Part shown: piece after piece, positions 55,481 to 64,000 of the stretch
How positions within the stretch are numbered: the stretch's first letter is position 1
How the letters are laid out: each line of letters starts with the position of its first letter
NCBI GenBank assembly: GCA_026018925.1
Contig: JAKSZU010000018.1
Coordinates: 31,372,452 to 31,436,451, forward strand
Reading direction: 5' to 3'
Length of the DNA stretch: 64,000 nucleotides
From: Tupaia tana
Lineage: Eukaryota > Chordata > Mammalia > Scandentia > Tupaiidae
Made by a program: the position numbers and the translations under genes
The notes under the pieces: model-generated
What the model saw: the letters and a program-made list of their open reading frames with translations, nothing else
Databases searched by the model: none
Told to the model about the DNA's origin: nothing

Positions 55481-56007
55481 GACACATCATTGTTATTGTC
55501 ATAAGCATAAATGTTCTGGGGTTGATTTCCCAAGACTTTAAATGAAAGCCCAGTTAGAATTTGGAGACAATCCAAATGAGGGAAGTCCAGCGAGGGAAGG
55601 TATCCGTCTCTGATGATTCCATAAATGATAATCATGCTCTACATTAATACAGACTAATCTGCCAAGAGTAGAATGTGTACCACTAGGGATGTGGGTGAGG
55701 CCCGGTATTAAATAATGCTGAATCTCAGAATAACACAAATTATCCCCTTTTCAAATCTCTATCAACCCTCTGATTACACAAAGGACAAGATTCTGTTTGG
55801 TGCTTGTTTGTCTAAAACAGTTTTCCAACTCTTGCCACCTACAAAAATTCAAGTAATACTTACTTAAATCTTTGTCCTCCTCGCAGCCAGGTGAGAAAAC
55901 TATAGAGCTTACAAAAGAGTTGTGTCCCAACCTAATGGGAGAGAACTGAGTCTCAACTGTCCAAGGATCCAGTTTACTGTTCCACTATTCTTCCTTCCAC
56001 AATTTAC
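55481..56007. other. no gene or repeat recognised
   Basis: Unassigned. Confidence 0.3.
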
Positions 56008-56268
56008 CTTTTTTTTTTTTTATATAAGAGGGCACATGCACTCACAAAAGAGAGACAAATAAAAAGGGAGAACAAGAGGAGAAAGCACTTCTCATAGGGA
56101 ATGGTCACATTGCAATTCCTTCTCCTTCATCCCTCCCTCACCTCAGGATTTGGGATATACAGGCACACATGCCTGGTGTGATTTTCAAACCGCTGGGTCA
56201 GGGACTCAAACCACACATTGGTCATGTGGGGTCCAGCTGCCTTAACTACAAAGCCATGGAGCTGGCTC
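56008..56268 (-). mobile_element. tRNA-derived SINE, type A
   Basis: The minus-strand head is AGCCAGCTCCATGGCTTTGT and the body GAAGGAGAAGGAATTGCAAT. It is a diverged copy. Confidence 0.85.
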
Positions 56269-56641
56269 TTGACAACTTAAATTTAATCAAGAAACTTATG
56301 CGGAGAGAGGGAATTTCCTGCTGTGTAACTGGGAGATGCCCATTTGACTCATTTCTTACTCTGATCCCAGAGTAAAGACAAAATAAATCCCATGGGAAAT
56401 GGGGCAGATATGGAGGGTAAGAAAGAGAATGAACCATGCACAAGAGTAAGACTTGTTGATTCAGAAGACAAATTCTCAAAGTTACCCGGAGAAGAGATGT
56501 CGTTCAAAAGATAAAGAACTTCCTAATACCGAGGCTGGAACTGGCTGTGTCAAGACAGCCAGGTTAGAGTCCTAGCCCCATCTTTTCTTTTATTTCATTC
56601 TTTTCTAGTATTGGCTTGCTCCAAGTGTGTACAGATTCTTT
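56269..56641. other. no gene or repeat recognised
   Basis: Unassigned. Confidence 0.3.
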
Positions 56642-56792
56642 TTCTTTCTTTAGTTTTGTCCTTCAGAGATAGAGAGAGAGGAGAGCCACCTTCAGTTTTA
56701 GCTAACATAGGTCATGGAGAGATCCAGAGATGCAAACCCAGGTCCTTTCCCACGTGGGTCCAGTTGTGCAACCACTGTGCCTCTGTCTGGAC
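56642..56792 (-). mobile_element. tRNA-derived SINE, type C, shortened
   Basis: The minus-strand head is TCCAGACAGAGGCACAGTGG, then GGGTTTGCATCTCTGGATCT. Flanks GTGTGTACAGATTCTT (56625) and TGTGTGCAGATTCGTG (56795) form the target duplication. Confidence 0.75.
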
Positions 56793-57505
56793 TTGTGTGC
56801 AGATTCGTGACTGCGTGTGCATATTTGGGGACAGAATTCTCTTACACACCAAGACACAGGGGACTCCTAAGAAGCTCGTGACTCTGGAATTCTAATTGTC
56901 TTCAGGCAGCTGGGAGAGGCATGCTAGTCTCCTATGTCTCCTCCACCCTCTGCAATAACAACAAGCCCTTGAGCTTCAGGTAGATGGGGGTGAGGGAGCT
57001 GAACCAGATGAGGAGACTGAATACAAATCTAGATTAAATTCTGGAGGAAATATTGCACCTGCTACTGGGATGCAATTTACTCTTGGCCAACAGCAGGTAT
57101 CTTAAGTCCTCCTGCTGAGTTTCTGGTCTGGACACTTGAGGGTCAGCCACCACTGCTGAGTCTAGGGGTTCCATTAGACCACCTGGGAGCTTGTTAAAAG
57201 GACAGATCTCCCAGTCTACCTCCTAGCTACTGAGATTCTTGAATTACAGGCCGATTTTGATAGTAGAGATCCATGGGCCAAACACTGACCATGTCCCAGG
57301 GAAATGTGGGCAATGGGATTGGTAGAGGATGCTATAGGCCAGGATGTGGGGAAGGGTCCAGTGGCAGCATTGCTTTCCTTTTGGACCTTCCTGGAAAGGA
57401 ACGAGGGCAGCCAAGGATTCCAGAGCAGGAAATAATGGACATGTAGACATTTACAGTCTCAAAAACCACAAACTCTTACTAGTAATTAAAGAATCTTATT
57501 GCTTT
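56793..57505. other. no gene; possible MER5-like scrap at 57150-57250
   Basis: AGACCACCTGGGAGCTTGTT and AAAAGGACAGATCTCCCAGT resemble MER5A-type sequence. The remainder is unassigned. Confidence 0.4.
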
Positions 57506-57740
57506 AAGAGGGAGATTTTTGGTATAGAGCATGTGCGTTCACCAGACAGACAGAGACAGAAAGCAAGAAATCACCCCCAAGAGAGGATGGTCATGCTACA
57601 ATACCTTCTCCTCCATTCTCCTCTAGGGATCTTGGGCACACACACACATTCCCGGCATGAACTTTTTAAGCTGCCAGATCTAGGACTCATACCATTGTTG
57701 ATCATGTGGGAGTCCAACAACATAACCATTACACCATCTT
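57506..57740 (-). mobile_element. tRNA-derived SINE, type A
   Basis: The body GGAGGAGAAGGTATTGTAGC is clear on the minus strand. The head end is slightly eroded. Flanks ATCTTATTGCTTT and ATCTTATTATCTT form the target duplication. A (CA)5 run sits in the body. Confidence 0.9.
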
Positions 57741-57799
57741 ATTATCTTAAAAAATAGAATGTATTAGTAGTAAAACATAATGGTCAAAGAATCACTCTT

Positions 57800-57955
57800 A
57801 TTCAGTCTGGCTTTACATGGTAGCTAAATAACTGATGGTGAGGTATTTATCCTCTCTGAATTTGTTTCCTCACTCATTAAATGGGCATCCTGTTAAGTAG
57901 AATATAATGTTTCCATGAACTATTGTGACGTATAAGTGAACATTTAAAAGGATGG
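57800..57955 (+). repeat. MIR SINE fragment
   Basis: GTATTTATCCTCTCTGAATT, CCTCACTCATTAAATGGGCA and GAACTATTGTGACGTATAAG follow the MIR 3' half. Confidence 0.6.
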
Positions 57956-57960
57956 TGCAG

Positions 57961-58079
57961 GGCTGGCCATGTAGTGCAGTGGGTAAGTGCTGTGGATTCC
58001 ACGTGGCCAACTGCAGTTTGGGTCCCAGCCCTGGCAACTCAAGAAACATGCAAAAGTGTGTGCATAAAATAAATAAATA
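57961..58079 (+). mobile_element. tRNA-derived SINE, type A, truncated
   Basis: The head GGCTGGCCATGTAGTGCAGT and the link region remain. It jumps to an AAATAAATAAATAG tail without the normal body. Confidence 0.8.
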
Positions 58080-58358
58080 GGGCCACCACCATAGTCTAGT
58101 GGTTAAGAGAGCCAGATCCCATGTGGCTGATCACAGTTTGAATCCTAGCCCTGGCTACTTGAAAAACATGCCCATGCGTGCCCCAAATCCCAACAAAATG
58201 GAGAAAAGGAGGAAAAGGGACTACAGCGTGATCATTCCCTGTGGAGGGGGGGTGTGTTTTCCTCCCCCTCTGCATCAGCATCACTCTGCCTCTCTTTGAT
58301 GAGCACGCATGTCCTCTGGTAATTAAAAATAAATCAGTAAGTAAATAAGTAAATAAAT
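58080..58358 (+). mobile_element. tRNA-derived SINE, type A
   Basis: The head is GGGCCACCACCATAGTCTAG, the body GGAGGAAAAGGGACTACAGC, and the end CCTCTGGTAATTAAAAATAA. It is joined head to tail to a truncated copy. Confidence 0.85.
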
Positions 58359-58365
58359 AAGACAC

Positions 58366-58732
58366 AGTGCAGTAGACTAAATGTGTCTCCAAAATTTGCA
58401 TGTTGAAATTAATCCCCGATGTGACGGTATTTGGAGATGGGGCCCTTGGGAGATGATTAGGTTGTGAGCATGAGCCCGGTGTCCTCATGAATGGGATTAG
58501 TTATCTTGTAAAAAAGACCCTGGAGAGTTCCCCTGGCCCTTCCACCAAATGAGGTTGCAGCCAGAAGGCGCTGTCTTTGAACCAGGAAGCAGACCCTCCC
58601 TGGATGCCAAACCTGCTGGTGCCATGATGTAGGACTTCCTAGCCTTCAAAATGGTGAGAAACACATTTCTACTGTCCATCAGCCACCCAGTGAGGTATTC
58701 TGTTAGAGCAGCCCCCAGCAGACTAAGACACA
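58366..58732 (+). mobile_element. MLT1-type MaLR LTR (solo)
   Basis: TAGACTAAATGTGTCTCCAA starts it; GATGTGACGGTATTTGGAGA, GTCCTCATGAATGGGATTAG and AGCAGACTAAGACA at the end complete the LTR. Confidence 0.9.
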
Positions 58733-59383
58733 TGGCATTGAGCCTGGTGCATTAGCAAGAGCGCCAGGAGTTCTCATTATCATGAAGAGGGTCTCTGAAT
58801 CTCAGAGCTAAAAGCAATCCTAAAGATTATCTAGTGAACCCAATGGCCGTCTAGTGCCACCCAGCAGGAGAGGAATCACGAAAGGAAGATAAAGGGTGGG
58901 CTGTTGCTCCCCTGTTCAGCATCCTCTCTCCTCCAGGGAGCCTAGCTCCCTTGCCCAGCCAAGGGAGGGGGCACTTTAGCCATCAAGGCAGTTTGGAAGT
59001 CCAGCTCCTAGACTCTCCAAGCCTGAGAACTTTAACTTCCTGCATTTACAGACGCTCACCGCAGAGCTGGCAGTCCAGCTGTCAGCGGGCACCAGCAGAC
59101 TCCGCCGAGGAGAGCAGGGCTGTATATCCTCCCTCCCCTTGCTCTGGTGTTTAATCAAAACTGTATTCAAAATATGATTCTGGGAGATTATATGGAGAGA
59201 TTTGCAGGAAGCTGGGGTGGGGGCAGAGATGATGGAAACAGATTGCGGCTGAGGACTGAGGCTGAGATAATCGCCAGCTCAGATGTGCCATTCTCAGGCC
59301 CCCTCGCCTGCACCCCTGGCGCTTCCCAGCAGCTCTGGAGGAGACCCCAGGCAGTGGAATAGAAAGCTAGATCATCCCTGTAT
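58733..59383. other. unique sequence; 58980-59250 is a candidate conserved element
   Basis: No repeat is recognised. The part with GTTTAATCAAAACTGTATTC and AAAATATGATTCTGGGAGAT has the enhancer-like texture and lies about 2.5 kb beyond the IRX4 stop codon on the 3' side. Confidence 0.35.
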
Positions 59384-59560
59384 TTTTTTAAAGAATTATT
59401 TTATTTATCTTATTCATTTTAATTTGACCAGAGATGGGGAGAGAGAGAAAGAGAGAGAGAGAGAGAAAGTGAGAAAGCAAGCTGCCAGGTCCGGGACTTG
59501 AACCATGCTCGGCCATGTGGGAGTCCAGCACCCTTAATCACCATGCCACCTGCCGGCCCT
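59384..59560 (-). mobile_element. tRNA-derived SINE, type B
   Basis: The minus-strand head is GGGCCGGCAGGTGGCATGGT, with GGTTCAAGTCCCGGACCTGG intact. Flanks GATCATCCCTGTATTTT (59370) and GATCATCCCTATATTTT (59561) form the target duplication. It is the last SINE before IRX4. Confidence 0.95.
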
Positions 59561-59577
59561 GATCATCCCTATATTTT

Positions 59578-60017
59578 ACAGCTGGGGAACTGTTATAAAA
59601 GGGGAAAGGTTTGCTTGAGACACAGATCAGTAGGAATGCAACGGGGAGGTAAAGTGGGATCCAGGCCCCTATTCAGCCCTTCTCACACCCCATTATCTCC
59701 AGTCAACTAAGCCTGGATCTTTGGGACAACCCAAGGCTGCAGATCCTTGCTTGGGCTGGGAAAGGTGGAGAGAGGCTAATCCTCATGGTCAAGACCTTGT
59801 TCCTGGAGCTAGGGATCCACCTCCTGGGTTTCTGGGTGGGAAGGTGGGTGCAACCCAGGAGGGCCTCCTCCTCTGTGTCCACTGTTCTAGGAGAGGCTCA
59901 AAGGCCAGAAGCGGAGGGAAGCCTCCGCCTCTTCCAAGGTCTCAGGAGGGGTCTACCTGGCCCCCTAAGAGGGGGTGGGGTCGAGGACGCCTTGAAAGAA
60001 ACCTCCAGCTAATGCTC
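59578..60017. other. unique GC-rich sequence downstream of IRX4
   Basis: The first 40 bp may be MIR-like (TTTTACAGCTGGGGAACTGT). No gene or SINE is recognised. Confidence 0.3.
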
Positions 60018-60023
60018 TTTATT
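60018..60023 (-). terminator. IRX4: candidate polyadenylation signal AATAAA for IRX4
   Basis: TTTATT on the plus strand is AATAAA on the gene strand. It is the first AATAAA found downstream of the IRX4 stop. A weaker ATTAAA lies at 60081-60076. Distance from the stop is about 1.75 kb. Confidence 0.5.
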
Positions 60024-61768
60024 ACAAACGTTAATCCCGCAAAGCCGACTGGAAATAATGTTTATCTTTTCGCAGTTTAATTTTCCGGACCCTAAGCCGC
60101 GGGTCAGCCAGGGCGACTGGAGTGTCCCGGGGGAGGCTGTGGGTGGGAGCAGCTGTTACCCAGGAGCAAAACCGGAGCAGGGAGGGGGTCTCCCCAAGGA
60201 AGGAGGCGGGGCGAGAGGGGACGCAGGAACCTGAAAGGTTGGATCCTGAGCAGAAGCGAGGGACGAGCACCCCCAAGGGCCAGTGTGACCCTGAGCCGGT
60301 CCCCTGTGCTCTGGTTTGTGCTCGGTTTCCTCATCTGACCGAGAGGTTGATGATTGGAATTCATGATCTCTAAAGTCCCATCAGATTCTGAAGGAGTCTT
60401 TTCTATTAAAAAAAAAAAAAAGGTGGGATGGGGCTGGAAAATGGTGAGCAGCCTCTGTCTCCATCAGTATTTCCAGCCCCTACCTTTCCCCTCTGCAGCC
60501 GGCTAGAGTATTAAAATCTCCTGCCAAGGAGGCAGACCCTTCTCGCCTAAGGCGCCAGTGGGCAGGGACAAGCAATGGAGAGTCAGCTCCCCAGAGATGC
60601 AGGCCGCAGGTGCACATACTAGCTGCCTTCCCTCCAGCCTTCCCATCTCCATCAGCTCCTCTGAACTCCCATCTAGATTGCTGACCTGGGTCCCTTTTAC
60701 CTCTCAGCAGCGACGTGCTCATTCTCTGGTTAAAGCCAAAGCCACTAGACCCGACAGTGCGAGGGCATTTTTAAATCTCACCCTCAGTGCACCCAGCACT
60801 GCCCTCAAGGGGGACAAAGCCCCTTTTCTTGCGGGTCAGTACCTACTAGTTGGCCTGAACTGGAAGTGGTTGTGGACACTTTTGATTAAACAGAAAGAAT
60901 GCCTTCTTACTGACCAGGCACGCTGCCAGATTCTCAACTCTGTTAGACGGGAGGAATGTGGTGTCTCCAGCGCCCATTGGGGAACTGTCAAGAAGATCTG
61001 CATCACTCTTTCTCCTAATAAACTAACAACCCAAGTAGGAACCCGGAAACAAATACAGCTTCCATACAAATATGTTGACACCTCTCCCCCTTCCCAGCAC
61101 TTGAGTCTGGCTCCACAGACTGCTCAGCACAGTGTGTGTGGTGCGCTAAGTGGCAGGCATGGCGGCCAGTCACCCTGTCAGTTTCCCTCCGCGGCTGTTA
61201 AAGGCACTAAGATCAGCAGCCCTCACTGCTGGATCTCCCAAACCCTTCACCATGTTCCACACCTCCCCTCCACCCGGACCTCTTCAAGAACCCCTGGCAC
61301 AGATAGGCCACACAGCTTGGGTTTGGATTGATTCTTTTTAAGGACACAAGGGATGGGGGAGAAGAGAAGACACAGGTGGTCATTAGGGGCTGATGAGCAA
61401 AGAAGTTACAAAGTGAGAGGGGGTGGAGGTGAGGGTGGGAGTGAGCAGGAGAGGAAGCAGCTTCAGGCCCTGAATGGGAGAAGGAAATAGCCTTTGGAAG
61501 AGGCCATGAGGCGGGCAGACCACTGAGCTTCCCTCCTGGCTTTCCCCAGGGTGCCCTGCCACCTCTCCCAGATCTGATAAGGTACATGTCTGCCCTCCGC
61601 CCCCAGTTCTGCGTGCAAAGACGGCAGCGAGGAGGGTTTCTGTGTGTCTATCCTTGGGCAAGTGAGAGTTCCTGGTCCCTGGAAAGGTTATAGCAATTTC
61701 TTAGCGTAGAGGTGAGTTCGAAGTGTGGGGCCATTTCCAAGATTCTTCTGCAAATCGCAGCCATTGCG
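60018..61768 (-). other. IRX4: probable IRX4 3' untranslated region
   Basis: This follows the TAG at 61771-61769 on the minus strand and runs to the first AATAAA. It is free of transposons, unlike all DNA to its left. The length is inferred from the signal only; an earlier cryptic signal cannot be excluded. A 257-codon plus-strand reading frame overlaps it at 60558-61331. Confidence 0.5.
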
Positions 61769-61776
61769 CTAACCTG
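61769..61776 (-). CDS. IRX4: IRX4 terminal coding exon: last two residues and stop
   Basis: On the minus strand CCTTTCCTCTCTCAG precedes CAGGTTAG. The acceptor AG (61778-61777) is backed by a good pyrimidine tract. The exon bases CA complete an alanine codon begun by the G at the end of the previous exon; GGT is glycine and TAG is the stop. The protein then ends Gly-Ala-Glu-Ala-Gly, which agrees with the C-terminus of human IRX4 as I recall it. Only eight coding bases lie here. The rest of the exon is 3' UTR. An RNA-seq junction 62733 to 61776 would confirm the splice. Confidence 0.75.
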
Positions 61777-62732
61777 CTGAGAGAGGAAAGGTTGATTAAA
61801 ACCCGAAGGCCAATTCACGGAGATTACTAAGAAATTGGAGGTCAGCCATGTCTCCTCCAAAGGGGAGCAAAGGTCTAATGGCAATTTGCTTGCCCGAGGT
61901 AACGTTCGGACCCATTATGTGTAAATTCAAATAATAGTGTAACCCAATTTTCTGAGCCAGTAGCTAATCCTGAGAGAAATTACTACAAAGAGCAGAATCT
62001 GACAGTAATTGCTGCAGGCTGCCTAATGCGTGGGGAATATCCCCTTGTGGGGTGAAATTCCCTTCCACCGGGCACTTAGCACAGGGAAAGAACCAGCTAG
62101 GGGCAGGGGACACTGAGTGGCAGTCTCAGCCAGCTTGGGAATGAGCTCTTGGGGGCCAGTGCTGGACTTGGAACAGCATGAACCCTGAGCTTCCAAGTTG
62201 TTGATAGCTGGGGCATAGCTACAGTCCCCAGGGGGTTCTAGTGAACCCCAGAGCACCAGAAACCTAACCTAAGCACTGACTTGAAACTTCTCGCTCATCC
62301 AGCCAGACTCCTCTGAAAGCCTGGTGCCTGCCCAGCACTAAGGGACCCTTGGAGCCTGCACAGCAGGGAGCTAACTGGCCTCCTCTGAAGGGCAAGCAGG
62401 TGACAAAGACACCTGAACTGGAGGGGCATTGCACCCACCTGGTGCACCTGGCAGAACCCTAGAGGACAACGCAGAGTGGTAGGCTGTCCATCTCTTCCAT
62501 GACTTCCTAAACCATCATAGGTAAATGGCCGTCTCCCTCTGCGTTTATTACTATGGCTTGGCTTTAAGAGAAGGGGGACTAGAACCTGGTCTTGAAGCTT
62601 CTGCTGGAAGAGCTGCCCTGGGACAAGGTCGGACCAGGTTTGAATCTGGGCATGCGGGTTAGGGAGAATGAGTGTGCAATGCAGAGTGTGTCTTTTGGAC
62701 AGACACCCCCGGCACCCTTGGGGGCCCACTAC
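61777..62732 (-). other. IRX4: last intron of IRX4 (956 bp)
   Basis: Donor AAG/GTAGTG (62732-62731 is GT) and acceptor CTCTCAG/CA. It has no transposon. The part at 61790-62060 next to the acceptor is AT-rich and CpG-containing (AGTAGCTAATCCTGAGAGAA; AAATTACTACAAAGAGCAGA), which resembles a conserved intronic element. Confidence 0.7.
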
Positions 62733-63350
62733 CTTCTGCTCCGGATGGGTACTGGCACTGCACCGCAGGCTCCCTCCGCCGCGGGCACGGCGCACAGTTC
62801 AGCGACAGCCCCTGCAGGGCAAACGCGGGGTTCCCAAAGGCCTTGGCTATGCGGGAAGATTCATCATACGCGGAGTCTCTGGAGACCGCGGGGCGCCCTG
62901 CAGAGCCAGGAGGCTGTCCGGGAATCAAGTGGCACTCTGGACTTCCTGGCCTGGGCCGGGTTGCGGGTACACCTTCCCCAGCGCTGGCCGCAGCAGTGTG
63001 CGCCAGGGACCAGATGCGCGGTTTCTCCCCGCCAGGATAGTGCATCGTCAACGTGGGGCCGCCTGGCTCCGCCAAGAGGAAGTCAGCTTCTCCCGACCCC
63101 CGGGGCTCATTAAAGAAGTGGGGCGTCACCAGGCCGCACTCCCTGCGCTCCAGTCGGCCCTCTAGCGCGGCCGCACAGGGCACAGACAGCGCCTGGACAC
63201 CCTTGTGGAACTCCGCCAGCCGGTCCGCGGCTGTGACCACCGCCTCTTCTTCGGCTTCCTCCTCCTCCTCCTCCTCCTCTTCCTCCCCTTCTTCCAGGTC
63301 TTCCAGGTCACTCAACCGGAGCCCTCGAGCCTCCTGGCTAGCAGTAACGT
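62733..63350 (-). CDS. IRX4: IRX4 C-terminal coding exon (Iroquois homeobox protein 4)
   Basis: This exon encodes about 205 residues of IRX4, a TALE-class homeodomain transcription factor that in vertebrates helps set ventricular gene expression in the heart. It starts after acceptor TTTATTTCTTGCAG (the AG is at 63352-63351) in phase 1, and ends AAG before GTAGTG. In order it shows LRLSDLEDLEEG (exon residues 10-21), a run of 10 Glu then AEEEA, LAEFHKGVQAL (about 44-54), the conserved Iroquois motif KPRIWSLAHTA (about 109-119), the PRPGSPEC region, SRDSAYDESSRIAKAF (about 156-171), and CAPCPRR with VQCQYPSGAE at the end. The homeodomain lies in exons beyond 64000. The KPxIWSLA motif is shared by all Irx proteins; the choice of IRX4 rests on the C-terminal text as recalled for human IRX4. 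Simple translation past the donor adds 22 unrelated residues, which I reject. Confidence 0.9.
62760..63260. promoter_or_regulatory. CpG-rich segment over the IRX4 C-terminal exon
   Basis: CG dinucleotides are frequent (CGCCGCGGGCACGGCGCACA near 62777; TCTAGCGCGGCCGCACAGGG near 63162), in contrast to the CpG-poor window to the left. It is probably a 3' CpG island of a Polycomb-type developmental gene. CpG density was not computed. Confidence 0.5.
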
Positions 63351-64000
63351 CTGCAAGAAATAAAGAGCGAGTGAGAAAAGCCCCAGGCCCCAAGGGAAAT
63401 CTCTGCGGGAGTGCCCATCCCTGAGAAGCTTTTAGCAACACGCTCCCTGCACTCAGGGCATTTTCGGTGTAATTCGCCAGATCTGCCCTACCGTCTCTTC
63501 CACTAGCCAAAGAGCTGGCCGCCTGCCTCGGGGAGAGGGAACTCCCACCCCAGCCGGGTCCCAGCCCCAAGGAAGACTCCTTTCCCCTCCCCCGCCTCCC
63601 CCCCACCCCCCCCCCCCCCCAAGCGCCAAGCCAAGGAAACGCCCACTTAGACTGCAGGAGTCCCGGATCTCAGTTCTGCAATTTGCAAATAAAAGCCAGG
63701 ATAGTTTTTACCCAACTTTAACACCGCAGGTGGCTGCCGTTAACTCAGCAGATAGTTACTGAGCACCAACTGTTCTAGCCATCATTTAGGTACAGTTAGC
63801 AGGTATTCAGTAGGTAAGACATACTCTATTGGAGCTGATCATCTAGAAGGGGCAGACAGCCAAGGAGTATGGCAACTTTCTCCTAGTGTTCCGGATGCAA
63901 AGGACAGGAGACAAGCTGTGACGTTAGAGAATAACTGGGACGCTCCTCAGGGTAGGGCGCAGAGAGAAAGCCTTTCTGAAGTGACACTGACGTTTAAAAG
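63351..64000 (-). other. IRX4: IRX4 intron upstream of the C-terminal exon (partial)
   Basis: It begins at acceptor CTTGCAG (63357-63351) and continues past the window end. It holds a 15-base C run at 63606-63620. The region at 63735-63870 (GTTACTGAGCACCAACTGTT) resembles an old mammalian repeat. No exon or homeobox sequence is seen. Confidence 0.65.
63572..63620 (-). other. long G-run on the IRX4 transcript strand
   Basis: The plus strand has C runs ending in 15 consecutive C. The transcript strand therefore has G15 plus further G runs within 50 bases, a potential G-quadruplex in the intron. Confidence 0.6.

Noticed and set aside
62592-63424. Several plus-strand open frames of 120-170 codons
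   Set aside because: They are antisense shadows of the GC-rich IRX4 exon; runs such as poly-Ser are the reverse of the GAG tract.
62659-63606. 315-codon open frame taken as one protein
   Set aside because: Its first 85 or so codons lie in intron sequence upstream of the CTTGCAG acceptor, and its last 24 lie beyond the GTAGTG donor. Only the middle is IRX4 exon.

Overview
This is a window of placental-mammal nuclear DNA. It has no dense coding, it carries interrupted MIR, L2, L1, MLT1/MaLR, Tigger-like and MER5-like fossils, and it holds about 60 copies of lineage-specific tRNA-derived SINEs. The SINEs form three related types. Type A is about 260 bp, with a tRNA-like head, a body containing GGAGAAGGGATTG, a CTCTCTGTCTCT tract and a terminal TATAGCAAAAA. 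Type B is 150-190 bp, and its head runs directly into a pyrimidine tract and TGGTCAAATTAAA. Type C is older, about 215 bp, and ends in AATAAATAAACTTT. They are not Alu, B1/B2, the carnivore CAN, Bov, horse ERE or bat VES families as I know them. A colugo (Dermoptera) is one possible source, but that is a weak guess.

The one protein-coding gene I recognise is at the right end on the minus strand: the 3' part of IRX4, an Iroquois (TALE-class) homeobox transcription factor. The window holds the large C-terminal coding exon (62733-63350), a 956-bp intron, and a terminal exon that supplies two residues and the stop (61776-61769). A probable 3' UTR runs to an AATAAA at 60023-60018. The homeodomain exons lie beyond 64000. 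Everything left of about 60 kb would be the gene's 3' flank.

Layout: 1-23 kb is a mix of SINEs, MIR, L2 (12.5-14.1 kb) and L1, with several repeat-free AT-rich islands. An AT-rich tandem-like tract lies at 23.2-23.5 kb. Next, 23.5-30.4 kb is almost free of SINEs; it has long unique stretches, including a diverged 75-bp direct repeat 640 bp apart, and looks like a block of conserved non-coding (regulatory) DNA. From 30.4 to 59.6 kb SINE density is again high, with many nested insertions whose target-site duplications can be read directly. At 42.08-43.18 kb there is a processed RPL31 pseudogene split by an MLT1-like piece and two SINEs. At 59.6-64 kb SINEs stop, GC and CpG rise, and IRX4 begins.

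No intact non-IRX4 gene, RNA gene or CRISPR array was found. The elements called conserved are judged only from absence of repeats and base composition; no alignment could be run.
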